A stretch of 64,000 bases of DNA from Catellatospora sp. KI3 (GTDB taxonomy: Bacteria; Actinomycetota; Actinomycetes; Mycobacteriales; Micromonosporaceae), in NCBI RefSeq assembly GCF_029948125.1, contig NZ_JASAMB010000001.1, positions 620,001 to 684,000 of the forward strand, given 5' to 3'. The translations under genes were made by a program, and so were the position numbers. Below are positions 1 to 7,535 of the stretch, in pieces. Position 1 is the first letter of the stretch, and each line of letters begins with the position of its first letter. Under the pieces are notes generated by a model that did not search any database, was not told the DNA's origin, and worked only from the letters and a program-made list of their open reading frames with translations.

Positions 1-570
1 CAGATCGGCAACGACGCCCGCGCCGCCACCTACCGCGAAGCCCAGACGGTGCAGGCGATCGCGTGGTCGACCGAGAGCAGCCCGCCCGAGCTGCGCGCCC
101 AGATCGTGGCACTGTCCAAGCAGTACCTGCACGAGATCATCGATCAGGAGCTGCCCCGGCTGCGGGCCGGGCTGCCCGTCGGCGAGGAGGGCTGGACCGT
201 GCTGGACGACCTGCGCTCGGTCAGCGCGCGGACCCCCGCCGGCGCCGACGACGGCGGAGACAGCCCGGAGCTCGCGGTGCAGGCCGTCATGCAGGCGCGC
301 GAGGACCGGCTGGCCCTGGGCGACAAGCGGATCGGCAGCGTGACCTGGTTCGCGCTGCTGTTCGGGGCGCTGCTGGCCGGGATGCCGATCCTGTTCTTCC
401 GGTTCGAGCACATCGGTACGCAGCTGGCCATGACCACCGCGGTGGTCGGCATGATCACGCTGCTGCTGGTGACCATCCACCAGATCGAGCGCCCGTTCAC
501 CAGCACCGAACGCGTCCCCGCCACCGCCTACCAGAACGCCCTGACCCGCCTCGACGCCCTAGACGGCTGA
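1..570 (+). CDS. DUF4239-family membrane protein, 5' end outside window
   Basis: The frame is open from base 1, so the true start lies upstream. The GTG at 49 is internal, because the preceding 16 codons (QIGNDARAATYREAQT) continue the protein. The visible part is about 189 residues: a soluble helical stretch resembling the DUF4239 pattern (YREAQT, then a tryptophan, then a region of charged helices), followed by two membrane segments near the C-terminus (FALLFGALLAGMPILFF and AMTTAVVGMITLLLVTI). Such proteins have no established function and are sometimes compared with bestrophin-like channels. The last 12 bp overlap the convergent gene on the other strand. The family call is by recalled pattern and is moderately sure. 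Confidence 0.7.
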   Translation, partial: QIGNDARAATYREAQTVQAIAWSTESSPPELRAQIVALSKQYLHEIIDQELPRLRAGLPVGEEGWTVLDDLRSVSARTPAGADDGGDSPELAVQAVMQAREDRLALGDKRIGSVTWFALLFGALLAGMPILFFRFEHIGTQLAMTTAVVGMITLLLVTIHQIERPFTSTERVPATAYQNALTRLDALDG

Positions 571-975
571 CCCGCGCGGTGGGCGGGGGGCGCGGGCGCT
601 CAGGAAGGCGACCGGGCCGACCAGGGCCATCCCGCCCAGCGCGAGCAGGGCCAGGCCCAGCCACGAGTTGGCGAGCTGGTCGCCCTCGGTGGTGCCGCCC
701 ACGGCGAAGATCATCACGAGGAACCACGGCACGGCGGCGAACCACCAGCCCCACGGTGCGCCGACCGCCGTCCGGGCGAACCAGATCAGGGCGATGTTCG
801 CCCCGACCGCCAGCGGCAGCACCCACACCGCGGGCCAGCCGCCAACCCGGACCGAGGTGCACACCGCCTCGATGAACGCGGTCAGCACCGCCAGCACGAC
901 GGTGACCGCCGCCCCGGCCACGCCCAGCACCAGTCGGGTGCCGTGCGGGTCGGGGCGGTCGTCGACCGCGGTCAC
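559..975 (-). CDS. small four-helix membrane protein following mshB (DUF6113-like)
   Basis: 138 residues with about four hydrophobic segments (around residues 15-38, 46-64, 74-92 and 104-124) and a short basic, proline-rich tail. Its ATG (975) overlaps the mshB stop by 4 bp, so the two are almost certainly cotranslated. A small DUF6113-type membrane protein next to mshB is a familiar arrangement in related actinobacteria, which is the basis of the tentative family name. No catalytic motif is visible. A role in mycothiol metabolism or export would be guesswork from position alone. Confidence 0.75.
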   Translation of the reverse strand: MTAVDDRPDPHGTRLVLGVAGAAVTVVLAVLTAFIEAVCTSVRVGGWPAVWVLPLAVGANIALIWFARTAVGAPWGWWFAAVPWFLVMIFAVGGTTEGDQLANSWLGLALLALGGMALVGPVAFLSARAPRPPRGSAV

Positions 976-1829
976 TCCAGCCCGGCGAACAGGTCGGTCT
1001 CCCAGCCGTACGGCCCGTCGCCGCGACCCCGCTCACCCAGCGCCAGCGTGTAGTGCTCGACGCCCATGAACTCCTGCCCGAAGTTCCCGGCGATCGAGTA
1101 CAGCCAGGAGGTGTCCGGGATCTGGGTGGCGTGCGCCTTCAGCGCGGCGATCTTGGCGTCGTGGTAGTCGGAGCCGTCGATGCAGGCGGCGACCTCGTCG
1201 TCGGGCGTGCCGAACGGGAAGTCCTCGACGCTGGTGATGCCCGCGAACGGGTTGTCGGTCGAGTCGCGCAGCGCCTCGACGCCCGCCTTGAGCACGCTCA
1301 GCGGCATCGCGGTCCAGTAGATCTTCTTAGGGCCGAAGCCCCGCTCGGCGGCCAGCTCGCTGGCCCGCATCGCGACCCGGTGGGCCTGGATGTGGTCGGG
1401 GTGACCGTAGAAGCCGTTCGCGTCGTACGTGACGACGATCTGGGGCCGGACCTCGTCCATGATCGCGAGCAGGTGGGTCGAGGCCTCCTCCAGGTCCGCA
1501 CCCCAGAAGGCGCGCGGGTGCTCGTTGGCCGGGGTGCCCATCATGCCGGAGTCGCGGTAGCGCCCGGCGCCGCCGAGCTGCCGGTGGTCGATGTCGCCGA
1601 GCGCCGCCAGCGCGGCGCGCAGCTCGGTGAGCCGGTAGCCGCCGAGCTGGTCGGCCTGGCTCGCCTCCAGCTGGGCGAGCGCGGGCACGTGGATCTCGCC
1701 CTCCTCGCCGAGGGTGCAGGTCACCAGGGTCACCTTGGCGCCCTGGGCGGCGTAGTGCGCCATGGTCGCGCCGGTGCCGATGGACTCGTCGTCGGGGTGG
1801 GCGTGAACGAAGAGAATGCTGCGGGCCAC
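972..1829 (-). CDS. mshB: MshB, N-acetyl-GlcN-inositol deacetylase (mycothiol synthesis)
   Basis: Removes the acetyl group from GlcNAc-inositol in the cytosol, the second step towards mycothiol, the main low-molecular-weight thiol of actinobacteria. 285 residues, normal for the family. The N-terminus carries the zinc-binding signature HAHPDDE (H11, D13-D14, E15), and a second metal motif, GHPDH, lies near residue 145. These mark the LmbE/PIG-L fold. The related mycothiol-conjugate amidase (Mca) is the main alternative; length and the neighbouring small membrane protein favour MshB. Start is GTG 1829. Only this pathway step is in the window. Confidence 0.9.
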   Translation of the reverse strand: MARSILFVHAHPDDESIGTGATMAHYAAQGAKVTLVTCTLGEEGEIHVPALAQLEASQADQLGGYRLTELRAALAALGDIDHRQLGGAGRYRDSGMMGTPANEHPRAFWGADLEEASTHLLAIMDEVRPQIVVTYDANGFYGHPDHIQAHRVAMRASELAAERGFGPKKIYWTAMPLSVLKAGVEALRDSTDNPFAGITSVEDFPFGTPDDEVAACIDGSDYHDAKIAALKAHATQIPDTSWLYSIAGNFGQEFMGVEHYTLALGERGRGDGPYGWETDLFAGLE

Positions 1830-1896
1830 CCGGTCACTCTAGCCCGCATCAGGCAAACCGCCACGCGCCTGCCTGTCGCGTCGATAGCATCCGGCC

Positions 1897-3651
1897 ATGG
1901 GTGAGCAGCAGGTCCGGCCCGGTACGGGCGGACACACCATTGCCGTGAGCAGCGACGGCCTACGGGTCGGCCATCTGCATCACGGAGTGCTGCGAAATTG
2001 CGAACTTCCCGCCGGGCGCGTCAGCACGCTCGCCACCGGCGTCGACACGTTCGCCTTCGACCGCACCGGCGCGACCGTCGTGTGGATCTCCGGCGGCTGG
2101 CTGCACCACAACCAGGCCACCGGCCCGGTACCCACCCCGGGCCCGGTCGACCAGGCCCGGCCCGACCCGACCGGCCGCCGCCTGGCGTACCTCTACGACG
2201 GCGCCATCCGCGTCGCCCCGATCGGCCCGGTCGCCGAGGGCGGCGACGAGCTGCTGGCCGGGGAGCCGGACGGGGTGCGCTGGGGTGAGGCCGACCCGCA
2301 CGCCGGGCACTTCGGCCGCGACACCGGCTGGTGGTGGGCGCCGGACGGCGAGAGCATCCTGGCCACCCGGCGCCAGGGCGACCAGGTCTCGCTGCACCTG
2401 CTCGACCTCGACGGCGGCTGGGTGGACGTGCACTGGGACCGCGAGATCTACCCGTACCTGGGGGCGGTGCGCTGGGCCGACGGGGGGCCGCTGATCACGG
2501 TGCTGCGCCGATCGCAAGGGCACGGGCTGATCCTGGCGGTGGACCGGCGCACCGGCGAGACCCAGGTGCACGCCGAACTGGCCGATCCGCGCTGGGTGAA
2601 CCCGGTCGACGGGACGCCCCGCCACCTGGCCGACGGCCGGGTGCTGGTCGGCGGCGAGATCTCGCACGACGGGTACGACGCGCGCTGCCTGTTCGCCGAC
2701 GGCACCCTGCTCACCCCGCCCACGCTGTACGTGCGCCGGGTCGTGGGCCGCCTCGGGCCCGGCTCCACCGGCGGCGAGCTGGGCGACCTGCTGGTCGAGG
2801 CGAGCGAGGGCGAGCCCGCCGAGCAGCACCTGTTCCGGGTCCGCAGCAGCACCAGCGGCGGCATGGTGGTGCACCGGCTCACCAGCGCACCCGGCTGGCA
2901 CAGCGCCGAGTGCGGCGGCGACACAGTCGTCACCGGCCTGCGCAGCCTCGACGACGAGGACGAGCAGATCACCGTATGGCACGCCGGGCGGCAGGTCGCC
3001 GAGTTGACCCCGCGTCGGGCCGTACCGGCGAGCCTGGCCCGCCCGACCCTGGACCGCGTCACCGACCGGCGCCTGCCCACCGCGGTGCTCTACCCGCCCG
3101 GCCACGTCTTCGGCCGCCGCCTGCCGGTCCTGCTGCTGCTGCCCGACTCCCCCACCGCCCAGCAGGTACGCAGCGACCACGCCGCCTTCGCCGACGCCCG
3201 CGCCTGGACCGAGGCCGGGTTCGCGGTGGTGCTCGTCGACGGCAGGGGCACCGTCGGGGTGTCGCCGAGCTTCGAGAAGGTGACCCACCGCCGGGTGGTC
3301 GACCTCGCCGTCGGCGACCAGGCCGACGCGCTGCGCCTGCTCGCCGACAAGCACTCCGACCTGGACATGAACCGCGTGACCGCGTACGGCACCGGCTTCG
3401 GCGGCTGGCTGGCCGCGATGCTCGCCGCGCGCCGCCCGGACGCCGTCCGCGCCGCGATCGCGGTCGACCCGTGGGACTGGTCGGCGCTGCCCACGCCGCT
3501 GGCCGAGCGCTACCTGGGCCCGCGCGAGCTGGACAGCGAGGTGTACGCCCGCCACGACCTCGGCGAACTGCCCGACTCCGTCGTCACCCCCACCGACGGG
3601 AAGGAAGGGCACCTCCTTATCGCGCTACGTATGGGAAGGGCCCCTTCTTAA
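1897..3651 (+). CDS. S9-family peptidase homologue, truncated and lacking its nucleophile
   Basis: 584 residues with an N-terminal beta-propeller region like dipeptidyl-peptidase IV (WWAPDGESILATRR, DREIYPYLGAVRW) and a C-terminal alpha/beta-hydrolase region. Two things are wrong for an enzyme. The expected nucleophile box G-W-S-x-G-G reads GTGFGG, so residue 500 (codon 3394-3396) is glycine instead of serine. The protein also stops about 80 residues early: from about residue 568 the reading frame runs into a copy of the GGGCCC-palindrome repeat, which supplies the last 16 residues and the stop. The part that should hold the catalytic Asp and His is absent. It is a pseudoenzyme or a decaying gene. 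Confidence 0.8.
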   Translation: MGEQQVRPGTGGHTIAVSSDGLRVGHLHHGVLRNCELPAGRVSTLATGVDTFAFDRTGATVVWISGGWLHHNQATGPVPTPGPVDQARPDPTGRRLAYLYDGAIRVAPIGPVAEGGDELLAGEPDGVRWGEADPHAGHFGRDTGWWWAPDGESILATRRQGDQVSLHLLDLDGGWVDVHWDREIYPYLGAVRWADGGPLITVLRRSQGHGLILAVDRRTGETQVHAELADPRWVNPVDGTPRHLADGRVLVGGEISHDGYDARCLFADGTLLTPPTLYVRRVVGRLGPGSTGGELGDLLVEASEGEPAEQHLFRVRSSTSGGMVVHRLTSAPGWHSAECGGDTVVTGLRSLDDEDEQITVWHAGRQVAELTPRRAVPASLARPTLDRVTDRRLPTAVLYPPGHVFGRRLPVLLLLPDSPTAQQVRSDHAAFADARAWTEAGFAVVLVDGRGTVGVSPSFEKVTHRRVVDLAVGDQADALRLLADKHSDLDMNRVTAYGTGFGGWLAAMLAARRPDAVRAAIAVDPWDWSALPTPLAERYLGPRELDSEVYARHDLGELPDSVVTPTDGKEGHLLIALRMGRAPS

Positions 3652-3652
3652 C
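3600..3652 (+). repeat. family B palindromic repeat, copy 1, inside 3' end of the S9 gene
   Basis: Two palindromic blocks, AAGGAAGGG...CTTA at the left and AGGGCCCCTTCTTAAC at the right, flank a core resembling TATCGCTTTACGTA. The left block is degenerate (GGGCACCTCC). The other copies are at 18605-18661 and 18731-18786. This copy reads through as the C-terminal residues of the S9 homologue and provides its TAA stop. Confidence 0.85.
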
Positions 3653-3691
3653 CGCTCACCGTCCGGGCCGGGACCGTCTAGGCTCGTGATC

Positions 3692-5128
3692 ATGTCCTAT
3701 TTTGACGTGGGGGAGGCGGCCGTCGCCGCAGCTCTCGATGCCGGCGCACGGTACGCCGACGCGCGGGTGATGCACCGGCGCTACGAATCCATGGACGCCC
3801 GCAACGGCGAGATCGAGGACCTGTCCTCGACCGAGTCCGCGGGCATCGGCGTACGCGCGCTGGTCGGTTCCAGCTGGGGCTTCTACGCCGTACCCGACCT
3901 GTCCGACAGCGCGGCCCGGCTGGCCGGCGCCCGCGCCACGGCCATCGCCAAGGCCAGCGCCCGCGTCGCGGGCCGCGCCACCGACCTGGTGCCGACCGAC
4001 GTCAGCACCGCGACCTGGGCCAGCGAGTGCCTGATCGACCCGCTCGCGGTGCCGCTGTCGGACAAGGGCGACCTGCTCACGCACGCCACCAAGACCATGC
4101 GCGAGCACGGCGCCGACGTGGCCACCGCCCTCTACGCCGTCTGGGACACCCGCAAGTGGTTCGTCTCCAGCGAGGGCCACCGCATCGACCAGCACGTACG
4201 CGAGTGCGGCGCGGGCGTCCAGGCGACCAGCATCGGTGAGGGCGAGACCCAGGTCCGCTCCTACCCGGCCTCGCGCGGCCAGTACGGCACCCGCGGCTGG
4301 GAGCTGGTCCAGGGCCTGGACCTGCTCGGCAACGCCGCCCGCGTCGCCGAGGAGTCGCGCGAGCTGCTGACCGCCCCGCAGTGCCCCAGCGGCGAGACCA
4401 CCCTCATCCTGGGCCCCGAGCAGCTGTTCCTCCAGATCCACGAGTCCGTCGGCCACGCCATCGAACTCGACCGGATCCTCGGCTGGGAGGCCGCCTTCGC
4501 GGGCACCTCCTGGCTGGACCTGTCCCAGCTCGGCTCGCTGCGCTACGGCTCCGAGCTGATGAACATCACCATCGACCCGACCCTGCCGGGGGCGCTGGGC
4601 AGCTTCGGCTTCGACGACGAGGGCACCCCCGCCGCCAAGCGGTACGCCGTCCGCGACGGCATCTGGGTGGGTGTGCTCGCCGGGCGCGACTCCGCCGCCC
4701 TGGCCGGGCTCGACTACGCGGGCAGCGTCCGCGCCGACGGCTGGTCCCGCCTGCCCATGGTCCGCATGACCAACGTGGGCCTGGAGCCCGGCCCGCACAC
4801 CCTCGAGCAGATCATCGCCGAGACCGACGACGGCATCTTCATGGAGAACAACCGCTCCTGGTCCATCGACGACAAGCGGCTCAACTTCCAGTTCGGCTGC
4901 GAGGTCGCGTACGAGGTCAAGAACGGCAGGCGCGGCCGCCTGCTGCGCAACCCCAGCTACACCGGCATCGGCCCCAAGTTCTGGCAGTCCATGGACATGC
5001 TCTCCTCGGAGATCGAGTACTGGGGCACGCCGAACTGCGGCAAGGGCCAGCCCACCCAGTCCGGCCACACCGGCCACCCGGCCGCACCGGCCCGCTTCCA
5101 GGGTGTACGGGTCGGAGTCCGCGCATGA
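3692..5128 (+). CDS. tldD: TldD, metalloprotease subunit
   Basis: TldD and TldE (PmbA) form a heterodimeric zinc protease that trims small peptides, known from microcin B17 maturation and CcdA turnover in E. coli. 478 residues from ATG 3692; an in-frame GTG two codons earlier is possible. The zinc motif HESVGH (H250, E251, H254) is the TldD hallmark, and GSFGFDDEGTPA follows as in the family. The stop overlaps the start of tldE (ATGA at 5125), the standard coupled arrangement. No modified-peptide precursor is visible nearby, so its natural substrate here is unknown. Confidence 0.93.
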   Translation: MSYFDVGEAAVAAALDAGARYADARVMHRRYESMDARNGEIEDLSSTESAGIGVRALVGSSWGFYAVPDLSDSAARLAGARATAIAKASARVAGRATDLVPTDVSTATWASECLIDPLAVPLSDKGDLLTHATKTMREHGADVATALYAVWDTRKWFVSSEGHRIDQHVRECGAGVQATSIGEGETQVRSYPASRGQYGTRGWELVQGLDLLGNAARVAEESRELLTAPQCPSGETTLILGPEQLFLQIHESVGHAIELDRILGWEAAFAGTSWLDLSQLGSLRYGSELMNITIDPTLPGALGSFGFDDEGTPAAKRYAVRDGIWVGVLAGRDSAALAGLDYAGSVRADGWSRLPMVRMTNVGLEPGPHTLEQIIAETDDGIFMENNRSWSIDDKRLNFQFGCEVAYEVKNGRRGRLLRNPSYTGIGPKFWQSMDMLSSEIEYWGTPNCGKGQPTQSGHTGHPAAPARFQGVRVGVRA

Positions 5129-6441
5129 CCGACGTCGAGAAGATCACCGAACAGGTCCTCGACCTGGCCCGCCGCGCCCTGCCCGGCGGCGAGGTCGAGG
5201 CGGCCGCCGACAGCGTGCACCGCGCGCTGACCCGGTTCGCCAACTCGTTCATCCACCAGAACGTCACCGAGGACTCCGTCACCGTCCGGCTGCGCGCCCA
5301 CGTCGACGGCCGCACGGTCACCACCACGACCACCCTGACCAGCCCTGAAGGGCTGACCTCGCTGGTCGACCGCACGGTGGCCGCGGTCCGCTCCGCCCCG
5401 CGCGACCCCGGCTGGCCCGGCCTGCCCGGCCCGGCCCCGCTCCAGCTCACCGGCCAGGTGGACGCCGCCACCCGGGACGCCTCCCCCGACGACCGGGCCG
5501 CCCGGGTCCGCGCCTTCGTCGACGCGGCCAAGGGCCTGGAGACCGCCGGCTACTGCCAGACCGGCCACTGGACCGGCGCCTACCGCAGCAGCGCGGGCCA
5601 GGCCCTGACCGCTTCGGCCACCACCGCCGACCTGGACGGCATCGTCCGCGACTCCGGCGCCGACGGCGTGGCCCGCCGCTCCGGCCGCGCCCTGTCCGAC
5701 CTCGACGGCACCGCCCTGGGCACCCGCGCCTACGCCAAGGCCACCGCCCAGCGCGACCCGATCGAACTGCCGCCCGACCGGTACCAGGTCGTCCTCGAAC
5801 CCGAGGCCGTCGCCGACCTGCTCACCAACTTCGCCTACCACGGCTTCAACGCCAAGGCACACGCCGAACGCCGCAGCTTCGCCCAGCTCGGCACCGCGCA
5901 GTTCGACGCGCAGATCACCCTGTACGACGACCCGCGCCAGCCCTTCGACGTCGAGGGCAGCCCCCGGGGCCGCCTCGTCCTCGTCGACCAGGGCGTGACC
6001 AGCGCGCTGACGCAGGACCGCCGCACGGCGGCCGCCTCCGGCACCGTCTCCACCGGCCACGGCGGCGACCCGTCCTGGGGCCCGATGCCCGACAGCTTCG
6101 GCTTCGAACCCGGCAGCGCGACCGTCGACTCGATGATCTCCAAGGTGGAGCGCGGCCTGCTCGTCTCCGACCTCTGGTACACCCGCGTGCTCGACCCGCG
6201 CCAGCTCGCCCTCACCGGGCTCACCCGCAACGGCGTGTGGCTGATCGAGAACGGCGAGGTCACCCGGCCGGTCCGCAACCTGCGCTTCACCCAGGCGTAC
6301 CCGCAGGCGCTGGCCCCCGGCCAGGTCCTCGGCGTCGGCAGCGAAGCGGTCCCGCAACCGTCGCGAATGTTCCTCGGCTCCTGGACGGCCCCCGCCCTCC
6401 ACCTCGCCTCCTGGAACATCACCGGCGGCGCCTCCGGCTGA
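5125..6441 (+). CDS. tldE: TldE/PmbA, non-catalytic partner of TldD
   Basis: 438 residues starting at the ATG that overlaps the tldD stop. It shares the TldD/PmbA fold (ETAGYCQTGHW, SATTADLDGIVRDSGADGVA, and the C-terminal LGSWTAPALHL) but has no HExxxH in the position used by TldD, as expected for the partner that completes the active site without binding zinc. The reading frame is open far upstream, over tldD; that part is spurious because tldD is the better protein. The pair has no other operon partner: 272 bp separate it from the sdh operon. Confidence 0.9.
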   Translation: MTDVEKITEQVLDLARRALPGGEVEAAADSVHRALTRFANSFIHQNVTEDSVTVRLRAHVDGRTVTTTTTLTSPEGLTSLVDRTVAAVRSAPRDPGWPGLPGPAPLQLTGQVDAATRDASPDDRAARVRAFVDAAKGLETAGYCQTGHWTGAYRSSAGQALTASATTADLDGIVRDSGADGVARRSGRALSDLDGTALGTRAYAKATAQRDPIELPPDRYQVVLEPEAVADLLTNFAYHGFNAKAHAERRSFAQLGTAQFDAQITLYDDPRQPFDVEGSPRGRLVLVDQGVTSALTQDRRTAAASGTVSTGHGGDPSWGPMPDSFGFEPGSATVDSMISKVERGLLVSDLWYTRVLDPRQLALTGLTRNGVWLIENGEVTRPVRNLRFTQAYPQALAPGQVLGVGSEAVPQPSRMFLGSWTAPALHLASWNITGGASG

Positions 6442-6481
6442 CCCGCACTCACCGGGGCGACGGGCCAAGGCCCGTCGCCCC

Positions 6482-6545
6482 GTGCAGTTTCGGGGAAACT
6501 GCAGGAATCCTGGGCCGCATTCGTACACTTTCCCCGAAACTGCAC
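6482..6545 (+). repeat. family A palindromic repeat, copy 1
   Basis: Left arm GTGCAGTTTCGGGGAAACTG, right arm CACTTTCCCCGAAACTGCAC, separated by a loop containing GGAATCCTGGGC. The element starts 41 nt after the tldE stop. In this copy the left arm has CTG where the other copies have GTG. Confidence 0.9.
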
Positions 6546-6612
6546 TGATCAAAAACGACGTGACGGGTCCGGCGCAGCGGCCGAGGGCGAGTCAACCGAT
6601 CGTTAACATCAC

Positions 6613-6628
6613 AGTGTCCCCGGTCACA
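6613..6628. promoter_or_regulatory. weak CRP-like palindrome upstream of the sdh operon
   Basis: AGTGTCCCCGGTCACA. The right half TCACA matches the CRP consensus TGTGA-N6-TCACA exactly and the left half in three of five bases. The site lies about 86 bp before the chosen sdhC start. It is weaker than the sites at 29585 and 31910; supporting context is only that GlxR, the CRP of corynebacteria, is reported to control sdh. Confidence 0.35.
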
Positions 6629-6713
6629 TGATCGACATCTTTCGGCGTAACGTGTCCGTGATTGATCCACGCACGTGTTCCCACGAACTGGTATATCAGG
6701 GAGCGACGAAAAG

Positions 6714-7520
6714 ATGACGACGACGGCAACGAGGCCGATCGGCGCGCGCCCGCGCGCCGCTATCGAGGCCAAGACGTTGCGCACGGACCGCTGGTGGCTG
6801 GCGCCACTGCTGACGGTGATCGGACTGACCGCCTGGGTCGCCTACGCGACCTTCCGGGTGTTCATGCAGGCGGACTACTGGGTGGGCGCTTACCACTACC
6901 TCACCCCGTTCTACTCACCCTGCGTGTCGCTGGGCTGCGTGCCGGAGGCCGCCGAGTTCGGCCGGTTCCTGCCGGACAGCCCGCTGATCCCGTACGCGGC
7001 GCTGTCCCTGCCGTTCCTGCTGCTGTTCCGGCTGACCTGCTACTACTACCGCAAGGCGTACTACCGGTCGTTCTGGATGTCGCCGCCCGCGTGCGCGGTC
7101 CCCGACGGCCACGGCAAGTACACCGGTGAGACGCGCTTCCCGCTGATCTTCCAGAACGCGCACCGGTACGCCTTCTACGCCGCCGCTCTCATCAGCGTCA
7201 TCAACACCTGGGACGCCGTGCTGGCCATGCAGTCGCCGTCCGGCTTCGGGTTCGGCCTGGGCAACGTGATCCTGTGGATCAACGTGATCATGCTGTGGGC
7301 GTACACCGCGTCGTGCCACTCGTGCCGCCACATCATCGGCGGCCGGCTCAAGCACTTCTCCAAGCACCCGGTCCGGTACAAGCTGTGGGGCTTCGTGTCG
7401 AAGCTGAACACCCGGCACATGGGTCTGGCCTGGACGACGCTGGCCACCCTGGCGATCACGGACTTCTACATCATGGCCGTCTCCGCCGGCTGGATCAACG
7501 ACCTGCGGTTCATCGGCTGA
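6714..7520 (+). CDS. sdhC: succinate dehydrogenase membrane anchor (Sdh1-type cytochrome b-like)
   Basis: 268 residues from ATG 6714, which follows GGGAGCGACGAAAAG; an upstream in-frame GTG at 6675 has no better site. About five membrane segments are visible (for example WLAPLLTVIGLTAWVAY, LIPYAALSLPFLLLF, NVILWINVIMLWAYTA and WTTLATLAITDFYIMAV). Several histidines near membrane edges (HR, CHSCRHIIGG, RHMG) could bind haem or quinone. It precedes the flavoprotein and iron-sulfur genes, as Rv0249c does in the mycobacterial Sdh1 operon. It anchors the complex and passes electrons to menaquinone. Confidence 0.85.
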   Translation: MTTTATRPIGARPRAAIEAKTLRTDRWWLAPLLTVIGLTAWVAYATFRVFMQADYWVGAYHYLTPFYSPCVSLGCVPEAAEFGRFLPDSPLIPYAALSLPFLLLFRLTCYYYRKAYYRSFWMSPPACAVPDGHGKYTGETRFPLIFQNAHRYAFYAAALISVINTWDAVLAMQSPSGFGFGLGNVILWINVIMLWAYTASCHSCRHIIGGRLKHFSKHPVRYKLWGFVSKLNTRHMGLAWTTLATLAITDFYIMAVSAGWINDLRFIG

Positions 7521-7535
7521 GAGGGGCGACGACGA

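Noticed and set aside
1960-3612. Long minus-strand frame opposite the S9 gene, and similar long frames opposite tldD, sdhA, pckG and others
   Set aside because: High-GC third positions keep antisense frames open; their translations are Ala/Gly/Arg/Val-rich without motifs.
3686-6441. Modified-peptide (RiPP) locus around TldD/TldE
   Set aside because: No short precursor gene or cyclodehydratase is visible nearby; the pair is widespread as a housekeeping protease.
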